The translations under genes were made by a program, and so were the position numbers. From positions 1,076,501 to 1,140,500 of the forward strand of contig JAEOAD010001365.1 in assembly GCA_036365145.1 (NCBI GenBank): 64,000 bases of DNA, read 5' to 3'. Shown here in pieces: positions 1-10,809 of the stretch. Source of the stretch: Orientallactaga sibirica. Its lineage: Eukaryota; Chordata; Mammalia; Rodentia; Dipodidae. The notes beneath the pieces are model-generated. The model was not told the DNA's origin, did no database searches, and was given only the letters and a program-made list of their open reading frames with translations. The stretch's first letter is position 1, and every line of letters begins with the position of its first letter.

Positions 1-300
1 ACAAGAGCAGCTTGTGGGAGGAAACAGTTTATTTTTATTTGCAGACTTGAGGGGAAGCTCCATGATGGCAGGGATAATCAATGGCATGAACAGAGTGTGG
101 ACATCACCTCCTGGACAATATCAGGTGGACAACAGCAGCAGGAGACTACCAAACACTGGCAAGGGGAAGCTGGCTTCAACACCTATAAGCTCACCCCCAA
201 CAACACATGACCTCCAAGAAGCTCTAATTCCAAAAGTGCCACCAGCTGGAGATCACATTCAGCACACATAAGTTTATGGGTGGCACCTGAATCAACCACC
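1..300. repeat. Interspersed repeat of unassigned family (copy 1)
   Basis: This segment shares long stretches with 24076-24345, including 'AGGTGGACAACAGCAGCA', a block on CCCCCAACAACACA, and an end resembling 'CATCTGATTCAAACTACCAC'. Two diverged copies in one window show that it is dispersed. I do not recognise the family. The 85-codon reading frame inside it has no coding features. Confidence 0.6.
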
Positions 301-604
301 ACTGGGGGATATGTGGGGGCTATTCAGGACCAACCTTGTTAAGGTAGGGTCAATAAGGCAAAGGTGTATAAAAGAATGCCACTGGAAAGTTAAATGGGAG
401 GGCCTGATTAACAGAAACTAGCCTTTCTGAGGAAGATCTGCCCCACAATAAAGACTCAGATCTTTTTTTTCTTTAGTATAAGGAAGCTGGGATGAAAGAG
501 AGAACATTTGTAAATACTAAAGCCTAAACTAGGTTAAAAAAAAAAAAAAAAGGTCTCATGACTGCTGAGTTCTCTTAACTTTTTTCCTCCCAATATCTCT
601 GCAG
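301..604 (+). other. WDR87: WDR87 last intron, 3' end with splice acceptor
   Basis: The stretch is non-coding and contains a poly-A run at about 537-551. A strong polypyrimidine tract (CTTTTTTCCTCCC) leads into CTCTGCAG ending at 604, which is a textbook 3' splice site. The upstream exons, encoding the WD-repeat part, are not in the window. Confidence 0.7.
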
Positions 605-3600
605 TGAAAAAGGTCCTTGAAGATGCTAGGAAGAAGAGCAAAAAGACAGAACCTCAGAGGGTGGCATTGCCTTCAGAGGATACAGGTGAACAAAGAGAAT
701 CCAGGGCATCAGGGCAAATGGACACTCAGTATGTTGTGTCGGAGCCAGAGCTGCCACCCAGCCCAGTCAAATCTAAGGTAGAATCACAGGAGAGCATGTT
801 GGAGCAGCACTCAAAAGTCCTGGAAGTCACAGATCAACATAGCATGGAAGGTGACAAAGAAGCAGTCTCTAAGCAGGAAAGAAAAACACGCATAAGAAAG
901 CTATGGAAAAAATTAATGAAAGAAGGTAAAAGAGATGAACATTGGCCAGAAAAGAAGAAAAAGGATTCTGGAGATTTTTCAGAGGTGACTACCAAAGAGA
1001 AAGATGAGGAGGAAGTCACACAGGTTTCTGAGCCAGAAGAAGACATAATAATATATGAACCTATAAAGGGTCATCGCGGTTTAGCTGGGACCCCTGGACG
1101 TATGCGCAAGTCACACGCAAGATCCTGGCGAGATGACATCTGCTATCTTGTCACTTCGCGAATAGCGAGTTCCAATCCAGGAATGATGAGGGATCTTGGC
1201 AAGGAACTGATAGATGTGGCACAGACGGTGCTCACTGATCGACAGCCCAGCTGGCATCTTTTCCAAGAGATCTGCCCTTTTCTAATGGCCGCGAGTCCAT
1301 CCTCATCAGAACTGGATAAGGAAGTGAAGACACCACCTATCACCCGAAGAGCTGCCAAGAAAAGAGGGATGGTGGTAGCTAGAAAACAAAAGTATAAAAT
1401 CATGGGGAAGAAAGGTGTGAGGTTTTCTCCAAAAGTCACAAGAAAGAAAATGAAATTTTCAGATCACCAAGTCTTAAAGAAAATGAAAATTAAGAAAACA
1501 GTACAAACACTGGGCAAACAAAAAGGGGAACTAGTTAAGGGCAAAAGGAAATTTATAAAACCTGAAGAAAAAATGCAAAAAAGATGGAAACTGACCAAGG
1601 GTAAGAAGAAACCAACACATCCAGAAGAAGCAGTGACACAGGAAAAAGAGACACTTGGCCCTCCACCTGGGACACTAAGTACAGGAGACCAGAAGTTAGT
1701 TCTAGAAGAAAGAGAACTAACTAGAAAAGAGGAGAAACCTCTTGAAAAAGGAGAGAAAATGCTTTGGGAAGAGGAGAGTCCAACTCCAGAAGGGTGGAAG
1801 CCAGAGTGGGAAAAGATTACGGAAGCCCAAGAGGACACAATAAGGCCTAGGCAAGGGAGTGTGCTGTCCTCCGGGGGGGAAACAGAAGAGTTGCTGGGAG
1901 AGGAAGAGGAACTGGACATAGAAGAAGAAGTTGGGAAAGGGAAGAAAAAGCCCCAGGAAGTGAGACTAGTGGAGGAAGAGAAGGAAGAGGACTGGGAACA
2001 GAGCTACTGGTATGGAGAAGAGGAGGAAAAGGAGGAAGAGAAGGAAGAGGGCTGGGAACAGAGCTACTGGTATGGAGAAGAGGAGGAAAAGGAGGAAGAG
2101 GAAGAAGAGGAGGAAGAGGACTGGGAACAGAGCTACTGGTATGGAGAAAAGGAGGAAGCATCTGAGGAAGAGGAGGAAGAGGAAGAAAAGGTGGAAGAGG
2201 AAGAAGAGGAGGAAGAGGAGGAAGAGGACTGGGAACAGAGCTACTGGTATGGAGAAGAGGAGGAAGCATCTGAGGAAGAGAGAGTGCAAGCAGCAGACAG
2301 GGAGAGCGTGACAGAACAAGAGTACGAACTGACTCAAAGGAAGAAATGGTCTGCAGGGGAGGTGAAGGGGGTGGATCAGCAAGTCAGGGAAGAAGAGGAA
2401 CAGGAGAAGCAAGGCCACAAGGAAAGGCAAGGGCAGGAAGAGGAAGGAAAGGCCATGGAGAAAAAGCATTTAGTTCAGGAAAGAAAGAAAGTAGACCTAA
2501 AAGAGAATGAAGAAGTGAGACGAGCCTGGAGAAGAGCAAGCAAAGCTCAGGGAGAAGAGAGGCATGCTGACGAAAAGGTGGAAAAAAGTGAGGGAGAGAG
2601 ACCAGAGTTCTGGGAAGAAAAAAAAGTGGATCTACGTGATGAGGCCCTGGCTGAGAAAATGAGAAAACAGCCACGGCCAGAGGAGGCTGCCCTCCAAAAG
2701 AAAGCTAAGGAAAAGAGACACATTATAGGAGCTATGCAGCTTGCTGAAAAAGTGGAGCAATATTTTAAGAAGATAAAACTACAACCAAGATTAAAAATGA
2801 AAGTGGTCACAAAAGAGAAGATTGAGAAAACACTCCCCCCAAAAGAGAAACAGGACATGAAAAAAGAAAAACAAGTTAAGAAAGGGGAGGAATTCATTGT
2901 GAAAGGCAAGAAAGTAGCTAAGCAGGAGGAAGGATGGACCACAAAAATAGAGAAAGCAGATCCACAAAAGAAGAAAGTGGCTCAAGAAGAGAGACTGCAG
3001 AGAGAAAAGGAGGAGAGACAGCTTCAAGAAGCGGAGGAAGAGATTGAGCAGAAGAGGGCCTGGGAAGAAGAAAAATTATCCCTACTAAAAAAGGAAGAGC
3101 AGGCTGATGAAATGGAAAACCAGTTTCAGAGAAAAGAGGCCAGGGAAAAAAGACATCTTGCTATGAAACAAAGTGCCAAAGCAAGAAAAGCAATGATGCA
3201 AAAGAGACAGAAAGAAAGAACCCAAGAAGAGGAGGAGGAGGGGGGGGAGGAAGAAGAAGAAATGGTGATGAAAGTGGATACATCGTCCCAGAAAGACAGG
3301 AAACTGGCCCGTGGCATTAGGCCCATGGAAAGTCATGTTACTAAGAGGAGGGAAAAAGCCAGAGTGGAAAGAGCACAAGCCCTGAGGAAGCTGAGTCAGG
3401 AAAAAGGGACTGGTTCTGAGGAGAAAAGGGTCAGCTCCAAGAACAAAATGGAGACAAAAGAGAAGCAACTGCTCAGAGTGCTGGCAGAGACGATGAATGA
3501 AATGAGCTCAGTGCCTTTGGGACAGACAGAAATTATGGCAGAAGAGGAAGCATCCTTTATGGGCAAGAGTCTAACTGACAGCCACAGGCAGGAGTTTTTT

Positions 3601-6576
3601 AAGGAACAGGCTCAGAAAGAGAGAAAACTAGAAGATGACAGGCTGGCCCCCAGAGCAAGAACACCAGCTGAGGAAGGCAGCTTGGAGGAGGAACACCGAC
3701 TCGAAGGGATCCAGGAAACGGTTTTACTTGATAAAATCCAGGTAAAGACAATGCTAAAGAAGATCCAGAAGCAAAAGCTGTTGAAGAAGAGTCAGCTGGC
3801 AGAGCTTTGGAAAAGAAGAAAGAAGGAAAGTGAAAAAGGAAAGATCCAGCTGAAGTGGTTATTAGAAAATGTCAGAGAGAAACTCTTTGAGGGCGGGGCT
3901 AAGGAAAAAGAGGAGGACAGTCCATCTCATCTGGAAGGAGTAGGGTTAGCTAAGAAGAGGAAAGAGGAGGAGAGCGCAGGGGAAGGTGAGAAGGGGGGCG
4001 TTGTGCCCAAGAAGGAGAAAAGGAGGCACCTGACACTGAAGAAGAGAAAGGTCCGACTGAGTGAAGAGCAGTTGGAGAAAAACTTTGCTAGAGAGCAAAG
4101 GAAAAAGAGTTCAAAATGGCTGAGGAAAGAGAGGCTAAGTAAAAAAGAGGGTCCAGATGGGGAAGAGGCTCATCTTATTGAGGAGGAGGGGGGGCGCCTG
4201 AGTGTGAAGAAAGAGGACAGGGAGGAGGAAAAGGAGAAGGAGAAGGAGAGTGCCAGTGTGGAAGACGAAAGCTTGAGCAAGGAGCGCCTTAGTGAGGAGT
4301 GGAGTGTGAATGAGGAGGAGAGACTTAGTGAGGAGTGGAGTGTGAGTGAGGAGGAGAGTCCGAGTGAGGAGTGGAGTGTGAGTGAGGAGGAGAGTCCGAG
4401 TGAGGAGTGGAGTGTGAGTGAGGAGGAGAGCCTTAGTGAGGAGTGGAGTGTGAGTGAGGAGGAGAGCCTTAGTGAGGAGTGGAGTGTGAGTGAGGAGGAG
4501 AGTCCTAGTGAGGAGTGGAGTGTGAGTGAGGAGGAGAGTCCTAGTGAGGAGTGGAGTGTGAGTGAGGAGGAGAGCCTTAGTGAGGAGGAAAAAAGGAAGA
4601 AAGAGGAAAAGAAACAGGAAGAAGAGGGGAAGCTGGGAAGCAGACTTACAGAAGTGATGCTTTCAGAAGAGGAGAAAGTGTTGAAACCAGCAGTGGGCTT
4701 ATCCAGACCAATGACAGAAGGTGAGGGTCTTGCTGATGAAAGAGAGGGTGCTTCTCGAAGAAAAATGCTTTTAAGGCAAGAGCACTTGCTTGATGGAAAG
4801 ACAGACTCCAGATTCATGGACAAGAGTCCCTTTAAAATGCCACTTCAGCTAACCCTGGGGAAAACGGGGGAAACGCTCCTCAGAGTGTCAGAGCATCATG
4901 TGGATGTGAAAGCCAGACCAGGAAGTAAAGATCACGGAGTACTCCCCATGATAAGCTCACAGAAAATGATCTTGGAGAAAGCCAGGGAGGTTTTTTCACA
5001 AGCTATGGGAACTAGCTTAGAGACCAAGATCCCAGAAGATCTCCAGAGACCACGGTTACAATTACCTCATATTATCATCAAACCACAGAAACCTAAAAGC
5101 AGACCTAAAGCTGACAGGCTCACATGGCTCTTTCAATATCAGGATATCCCAAAGGCTCACCCTCCAACCCCTGCCTCTCCACCTGAAAAGCCAGCTGAAA
5201 GATTCCAAAAGCTAGCTGATGCAGAAGCAAGCATCTCAGATGAGGACTGGATTAATGATGCTTTAAAAAGGGTGGAAGCAGGAGAGCAACTTTCCAGGGA
5301 TAGGTTGCGTCGACTGAGACAGGTCCTCAGAAACTTAGCTTCAGGAAGATACTGGAAACAGATACATCTTTGCAAGCTTAAGACCATTGTTCAACGCATC
5401 GGGCAGAACCTTGACTTAAGTCGCACTGATATATCAGAACCCTGTGAGGATATTTTGAGTCCTGTGCACTTAAAAGTGATACCTCCAATTACAAGAAAAA
5501 GAGACACCAGGCTAGACTCACTGTATGTCCCTGAACCAATGTTGGAATCAGCCACTAAGACTAGAACCCCAGAAGCTCTCGGTTGGCGCCTCTTGGCTGG
5601 ATCCTCCAGGGAAAAGCAAGCTCAACAGTTACCCACTGCCATCAAGGAGACAAAGAACCTTTGCCCAACCAGAGCGGATGTTCCCACAGCTGCCCATTAC
5701 TTTGTGGATAAAAATTCCTTGGCTTCGATGTTCCAGAAGGACTTCTCAGCCTTGAGGGGAAGGGTAGAGCTCCCTATATTTTCCAAGGCAAAGAAGAAAA
5801 CAGCTCCCATCCCCATACCAGAGTCACCATTAATCCCCCCAGAGAGTACAGGCCTAAAGGCTGTAAGCTGGCATCTTCTAGGGGAGCCATACAGAAATGC
5901 ACGGGTGCAGCAGCTCTCTAATGCTCTTGACGAGATGGAGACACAACACTTCTATCCTGTCAAAAGAGACATTCTCACAGGTCTCCATGCTTCTGTGGAC
6001 AGACAAACCCTGGCTCTAATGTTTCAAAAGGACTTGACGGCTTTTAAGGGCAAAGGCAGGTATCCCAAATTACCCAAGTTGGAGAAGACAGCACAGCCCA
6101 TCTTGAAAAGAAAGAACAAATTGCCTCCATGGGAGACATTTGTGGCACTGTACCATGTTCTGCGAATGCTGCAACAGCGATATGCCAAAGACACCGCTGC
6201 TTGGATGGAGCAGTTCCACCGGCTCATGGACCTGTACCAGCTTAAGTCCCCTCAAATCCAGAGACTACTGCAGGACCTGCTGCTGAGAAAGAAGCCCCCA
6301 CCCCGTGAGGTCATCTGCAAAGAGGCCGTGAAGGCCATGGAGCTAGTGCCTGGGCAGCGGTTGTTCTACAGCCTGATCTGTGGTGGATCCCACGCCCCTG
6401 ACAGGTCCCTTAAGTTCCAGGATGTGATACCCCTCGCTGGACAGAACAAGGTGAATACTGTCCAACCTGTAGGTATTGCCAGATATGGGTTCCTAGAACT
6501 TGCCTGGAAAAGCCTACCACAAGTCAATCCTTACTTCATCAACAATCTGCCCAGCATCTCCCCTCACACTCTCTGA
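605..6576 (+). CDS. WDR87: WDR87, giant C-terminal exon (partial gene)
   Basis: The exon stays open for 1,990 codons to TGA at 6574. The apparent first codon is a GTG split by the acceptor at 604/605, so it is not a start; the exon enters in phase 1. Seen: a basic and acidic coiled-coil-rich protein dominated by Glu and Lys. Four WEQSYWYG motifs lie in acidic spacers (1981-2285). Eight tandem 12-residue SEEWSV units follow (4285-4572). The better-conserved C-terminal domain carries an internal duplication: W-LL...QQL...VD...LA-MFQKD occurs at 5581-5760 and again at 5869-6060. Known: WDR87 is a large testis-enriched protein with N-terminal WD repeats and a long Glu-rich tail, and its function is unclear. 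I infer the name from this architecture and from synteny with ZFP30. It could be expressed only in spermatogenesis. No frameshift or stop breaks the exon. Confidence 0.85.
1981..2285 (+). repeat. WDR87: Coding repeat array with WEQSYWYG core
   Basis: Four copies of an [11 protein letters not shown] core are separated by variable runs of Glu and Lys. The first two 60-base units (1981-2040 and 2041-2100) differ by essentially one base (GAC/GGC), which points to recent slippage or unequal exchange. The GAGGAA-rich spacers also open long but meaningless frames on both strands. Confidence 0.9.
4285..4590 (+). repeat. WDR87: Coding 36-bp minisatellite, 8 copies plus a partial one
   Basis: Eight tandem 36-base units encode (R/S)(L/P)SEEWSV(S/N)EEE, followed by a partial ninth. 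The variable second residue runs L, L, P, P, L, L, P, P. The first Pro pair uses CCG and the second uses CCT. All units keep the reading frame because 36 is a multiple of three. Confidence 0.92.
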
Positions 6577-6730
6577 TATGGCTCAGTATCAGGACTTTGA
6601 AATCCTACTGAAAATGAGACTCAGATTACAAGCTTTCTGATGTGAGGAGGAGCTACACAGGTACCACTTTGATTCAGCTCTACATTCTGCTATTTTGAAC
6701 TGAATAAAATGACATTTCTCATTTCTAACC
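6577..6730 (+). other. WDR87: WDR87 3' UTR with poly(A) signal
   Basis: A short non-coding tail follows the TGA. AATAAA at 6703-6708 is followed by a T-rich stretch, so cleavage is expected near 6725. No other poly(A) signal comes earlier. Confidence 0.7.
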
Positions 6731-7117
6731 CATATTATGGTTTCTCTCTCTCTTTCCAAGCCTAGAATCTTCACAAAAATGACCAGAGAAAAGTTCCCCT
6801 TTGTGTTAAGGGAACAATTTTCTTTTCAGTCAACAAAGTCGTGCATCTTGTGGTAGGCAGGGCCAACAGGGATCACCTTTTCTAGAAAGTCAGTCATTGC
6901 ATGATCTTTTCCTTTGGCTAATCTTTAGTGTCCTCAAAGGGTCATGGAGGAAGGGTTTAGCACTTTTTACTTTTTTATTTACTTAGCATTAATAGAAAAT
7001 TGGAGAAAGCCCATTGATTTTGGCCATTTATGCACTGTAATCTTGACTAAGTTTCTAAATATCTCTAAGCCTCTCTGTTCTTATCTACATAGTGGTGATA
7101 TAGAGTAGAACAGTAGT
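6731..7117. other. Intergenic DNA, nothing recognised
   Basis: AT-rich single-copy-looking sequence between the WDR87 poly(A) site and the first SINE. I see no gene, splice site pair or repeat family here. Confidence 0.5.
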
Positions 7118-7135
7118 TAAAAATGCCAACTTTGG

Positions 7136-7340
7136 GGGGCCAGAGAGATGGCTTAGTGGTTAAGGTGTTTGCCTGCAAAGCCAAAAGGACCCAGGTTCGA
7201 TTCCCTAAGACCCACATAAGCTAGATGCACTAGAGGCTCATGTGTCTGGAGTTCATTTGCAATGGCTAGAGGCCCTGGTGTGCCCATTCTCTCTCTGTCT
7301 CTCTTCCATCTCTCTCTGCTTGTAAATAAATAATTTTTTT
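7136..7340 (+). repeat. SINE-T, plus, first of a tandem pair
   Basis: tRNA-derived SINE. The head GAGAGATGGCTTAGTGGTT is followed by a B-box-like GGTTCGATTCC and a CT-rich tail ending in AAATAAATAA. The target-site copy AAAATGCCAACTTTGG flanks it at 7120-7135 and 7341-7356. Confidence 0.85.
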
Positions 7341-7356
7341 AAAATGCCAACTTTGG

Positions 7357-7584
7357 GGCTGGAGATGGCTTAGTGGTTATGGTACTTGCCTGCAAAGCCC
7401 AGGGACCCAGGTTCTATTTCCCAGTACCCACAAAAAGCCAGATGCACAAGGTGGTGCATGTGTTTGGAGTTTGTTTGCAGTGGCTAGAGGCCCTGGCATG
7501 CCCATTTTTCTTCTTTCTGTTTTTTTCCTTTCCCTATCTCTCTGTCCCTCTCTCTCTCTTTCAAATAAATATTAAAAAAATTTT
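7357..7584 (+). repeat. SINE-T, plus, second of a tandem pair
   Basis: A second SINE-T abuts the first. Its left edge is the shared target copy at 7341-7356, and its right edge is a diverged copy (AAATGCCATCTTTG, 7585-7598). The locus therefore holds three copies of one target sequence around two SINEs. Confidence 0.85.
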
Positions 7585-7666
7585 AAATGCCATCTTTGAA
7601 GTCAGAGGAATTCATAATCCAATCTTTGCTTTTCTTTTGATAGGTATTAGAAGTAGGCCACATTTT

Positions 7667-8165
7667 GTAGGCAGATAGTCAGGGTTAAAAGCCCAGATAT
7701 CTGTATGGGCTGACAGAGCTAACAGGCAAATAGATTTTGTCTAGAAAGTAGAGCCTAGAAACTGATATCCAAAACTCCCTGTCTCTCCAAGTGGTCAGTA
7801 AGCCCTCATTCATGCTGCCTTACCAGAGGCCAGCTGGCCCTCATACAAAGTAACAAACCCTTTGTCTAACTCAAAGCCTATGAGGAACTCCTGCCCCCAC
7901 CTACTTTCAAAGTAACCAATCCTGTCCACCGTGACTGGATGCCTCGTTTACATCCCCAGATCCAAGTCCCTATCCACAAAGCCCTCAAGAGTTCTCTCGG
8001 CACTGAGGCCTTCTGCCTCACCTTCACTTTCTAGTCTAATAAGCCTTGCTTCACTTGCTCTTTTGCCATGTCTGCACTCATTATTCTTTGTGGGTTGTAA
8101 GACAATGAGCTCAAAAGCTGCTGGCTTGGGTTGTTCCAGTGCCCATTGAGTGTCTGGCACTCTAA
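7667..8165 (+). mobile_element. Possible ERV-type solo LTR
   Basis: Non-SINE sequence with LTR-like organisation. It starts near TGTAGGCAGATAG and has a CT-rich middle. An AATAAG pseudo-polyadenylation block lies at about 8036, followed by a T-rich U5-like stretch. I see no partner LTR, so family and exact ends are uncertain. Confidence 0.35.
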
Positions 8166-8169
8166 CTCC

Positions 8170-8540
8170 TGTGGTAGTTTGAATGGATGGCCCCTCATAG
8201 ATTCAGGATTTTCTTAAAGTGTGTCATTTAGATCTGCAGCCACCTGGCTGGAGGACGTGTCAGTGTGGGCGGATCCTGGGGTCCAGCCCTAAGGTGTGGG
8301 GTGGATTGGAATTCCAGTCTACAGAGATGCAAAGTGCTGGAGCTGTGCCTGGAGTTCCAGAAGTGGGCTTGCTTGCTTGTGGTGGCTTTGGGTTTTTCTC
8401 TCTCTGCTTGGACCTGTGAAAGTGGGCCTGCTTCTTCTGCCATTATAGCATTTCCCCTGGATCTGCAAGCTTCAGTAAATATCCCTTCCTCCATGACTGG
8501 TCTGGAAGTTCATCCCAGCAACATGAAGCTGTCTGCTACA
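8170..8540 (+). mobile_element. MaLR-like 5' LTR
   Basis: Starts TGTGGTAGTTTGAATGG and ends GTCTGCTACA, giving TG...CA ends and the typical rodent MaLR opening. It aligns over its length with 10231-10607, including the 'CCTGGAGTTCCAGAAGTGG' and 'TGGTCTGGAAGTTCATCCC' blocks. An AGTAAATATCC stretch stands where the other copy has AATAAATATCC. Confidence 0.75.
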
Positions 8541-8906
8541 GAACTGGTACTGAGGAGTGGGTTGAGATGAATCTGACCATGTAGATTTTTATCTTTTGGA
8601 ACTTAATTTTGGAGGAATGGGCATGGACTTGGTACTTGCAACTGAAGATGCCTTCTGGAGCAGTAAGCCAAGTTATTCTTGTGAGAGTTTAAGAATGCTA
8701 AATCCAGAGAAAATTGTATTTGGCGGCTTGGCTTACAAACTTTCTAAGGGGAAAGAAAGATTGCAGAAAACCTTGTTGGAACTGGGCTTCTGGTATAAGG
8801 GATGGCTGCATTCTGCTGCCCAGGCCCAGAGAGTTTGATCAATTCAAACTTTATAATGGACTGATGTGCTTAGCTAAAGATATGGGACTGAGAGATTTAA
8901 GATTTT

Positions 8907-8943
8907 TCTTTTTATTTATTATTTATTAATTTATTTATACTAT

Positions 8944-8982
<39 letters not shown>

Positions 8983-9337
8983 TTGGTTTTTCGATTTTTC
9001 AAGGTAGGGTCTCACTCTGGCCCAGGCTGACCTGGAATTAACTATGTAGTCTCAGGGTGGCCTTGAACTCACGGCAATCCTCCTACCTCTGCCTCCCGAG
9101 TGCTGGGATTAAAGGCATGCGCCACCACACCCAGCTATTTATTTATTTTTAATATATATATTTTAATTTTTTATTAGTTATCTATATAATGTGCATAGAG
9201 CCATGATGGTACCATCGTTAGCCTTCTCCCTGCCCTCCCCCCTCGGGGATTGTGGGCCTTGTATTGTGCGGATAGCCATCAGTTATGGGGGTGAGGCAAT
9301 GTCTCTGTGCATAATGACCCAACTTATGACTCTAACA
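8907..9337 (-). mobile_element. Antisense L1 3' end with nested B1 and (ATTT)n
   Basis: The target-site duplication AGAGATTTAAGATTTT is seen at 8891-8906 and 9338-9353. Inside lie a TTTA microsatellite (8916-8985), a B1 in minus orientation (8982-9135), and about 190 bp resembling an antisense L1 3' UTR with TTTTTATTAGTTATC. Confidence 0.6.
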
Positions 9338-9444
9338 AGAGATTTAAGATTTTAAGTTGGAAAAATCCAAGCAAGTGTAAAATTGACTGGCACTGAGACT
9401 GGCTTTAGATCACTAAAGCTGTTACTGTCAGGCACACTTGCAAT

Positions 9445-9605
9445 TTTTTTTTTTGTTTTTGTTGTTTCCAGGTAGGGTTTTGCTCTAGCCCAGGCTAACC
9501 TGGAACTCACTATGTTATCTCAAGGTGGCCTCAAACTCACAGCAATTCTCGTACCTCTGCCACCTGAATGCTGAGATTAAAGGCATGCACCACCACACCT
9601 GGCAC
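9445..9605 (-). repeat. B1-type SINE, minus
   Basis: Reads TTTTT...GGTAGGGTTTTGCTCTAGCC... to GCATGCACCACCACACCTGGC, the reverse complement of a B1 monomer. It is inserted in the MaLR-like internal region. Confidence 0.85.
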
Positions 9606-10230
9606 ACATTTGCAATCTTAAGGAAGATGGTCCAACTGCTTCACATAGAACAGTGGAAAGGATGTCTGAGGAAAGATTATGATAGAAATTTTCTTTTGGA
9701 AAGAGTTGACTGGAAAAGGAACCTGCTTTTCAAGGTTAGCTTCTTTCCTAAATTAAGAATATGGATGTGTCCTGCACACCTGGTATTGGTTTTAGAAGCA
9801 TGAAAAATACATGGAGTGGTCATGGAGTGCACATGGTCCCTGGAACTGCTGCTGAGATGTGACATGAAGCAGGGCATGATGACCCTGATAGGTTGGCAAA
9901 GCCATTGGAAGATGGACCATGGTTTGCAGTGAAGACCCAAGGACGTATACCAGGACTGTGCAAGGGCTATCATGGACGCTAGGAATGGAAGTTTTCACTG
10001 GCTACTCAGCCCAGCTGGAAGGGCAGAAGTGGAAAATCTGGAGACTGTCAGTCACTGGTTATGATACTAGACTTTAACTGCAGATGTTTGACGTTTGCTT
10101 GATAATCTTAAATCTCAGAGGAGACTTGAGTCTTTGGGACTATCTCAAGTTGAGAGAGACTGTGGGAACCTTTGAATTTGACTATATACAAGGTGAGATA
10201 GCTATAAGCTATTTGGGGCCAGGGGCAGAA

Positions 10231-10607
10231 TTTGGTACCTTGAATGGATGGCCCCCAGTATATTCAGGATTTTATTAAAATTTGTAATTTAGATGTGCAG
10301 CCACCTGGCTGAAGAAGATGTCAGTGTAGGTAGATTCTAGGGTCCAGTCCTAAGGTGTGGAGTGGATTGTAATTCCAGTCTAAAGATATGCAAAGTTTGC
10401 AAGTTTTGCCTGGAGTTCCAGAAGTGGTCTTGCTTGCTTGTGGTGGCTTTTAGCTTTTCTCTCTCTGCTTGGACCTGTGAAAGTGGGCCAGCTTCTTCTG
10501 CCATTATGGAACTTCTCCTGGATCTGTAAGCTTCAATAAATATCCCTTCCTCCATAACTGTGCCTGGTCTGGAAGTTCATCCCAGCAACATGAAGCTGAC
10601 TACTGCA
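10231..10607 (+). mobile_element. MaLR-like 3' LTR
   Basis: Same order and orientation as 8170-8540, ending TGACTACTGCA. It has AATAAATATCCC as a poly(A) signal. Its first bases (TTTGGTACC) have drifted from TGTGGTAG. No clear 5-bp target duplication survives. Confidence 0.75.
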
Positions 10608-10809
10608 TCCTCTAAGCTAAGCCTGCAGAAAGCCAAAAAAGGCTCTGTTGCTCTTAAAACCCACAACAGTTGGGCATGACCAACACTAGGGTAGCGGAAG
10701 TAAGAAGATCATGGTGAGTTCAAGGCCAGTCTGGAAATACAGAGTGAGTTCCAGGTCAGCCTGGGCTAGGGTGAGACCCTGTCTTGAAAACAAACAAATA
10801 AGTAAATTT
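10608..10809 (+). repeat. Diverged B1-type SINE, plus
   Basis: TTGGGCATGACCAACACTAGG to GGGTGAGACCCTGTCTTG, followed by an AAACAAACAAATAAG tail. It is an old copy with many substitutions. Confidence 0.6.

Larger units (their letters stand above)
8541..10230 (+). mobile_element. MaLR-like internal region, non-coding
   Basis: Directly after the 5' LTR comes GAACTGGTACTGAGGAGTGG, which resembles the start of MaLR internal sequences. No long gag or pol frame exists; known MaLRs are non-autonomous. Nested insertions: an L1/B1 block at 8907-9337 and a B1 at 9445-9605. Confidence 0.65.

Noticed and set aside
1847..2469. Long frames on the minus strand and in other frames within the WDR87 repeats
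   Set aside because: They are products of GAGGAA/CTTCCT repeats read in other frames: runs of Leu, Pro, Ser or Arg, Lys only.
4285..4572. Direct repeat array as CRISPR
   Set aside because: Units are contiguous with no unique spacers and encode protein; the genome is mammalian.
7136..7340. tRNA-like A and B box sequences in SINE heads as tRNA genes
   Set aside because: They are parts of SINE-T/SINE-C repeats with CT-rich tails and target duplications, and do not complete a tRNA cloverleaf.
8541..10230. Possible retroviral gag or pol genes inside the two-LTR element
   Set aside because: No frame exceeds about 100 codons and none has protease, polymerase or integrase motifs; the element is a non-autonomous type.
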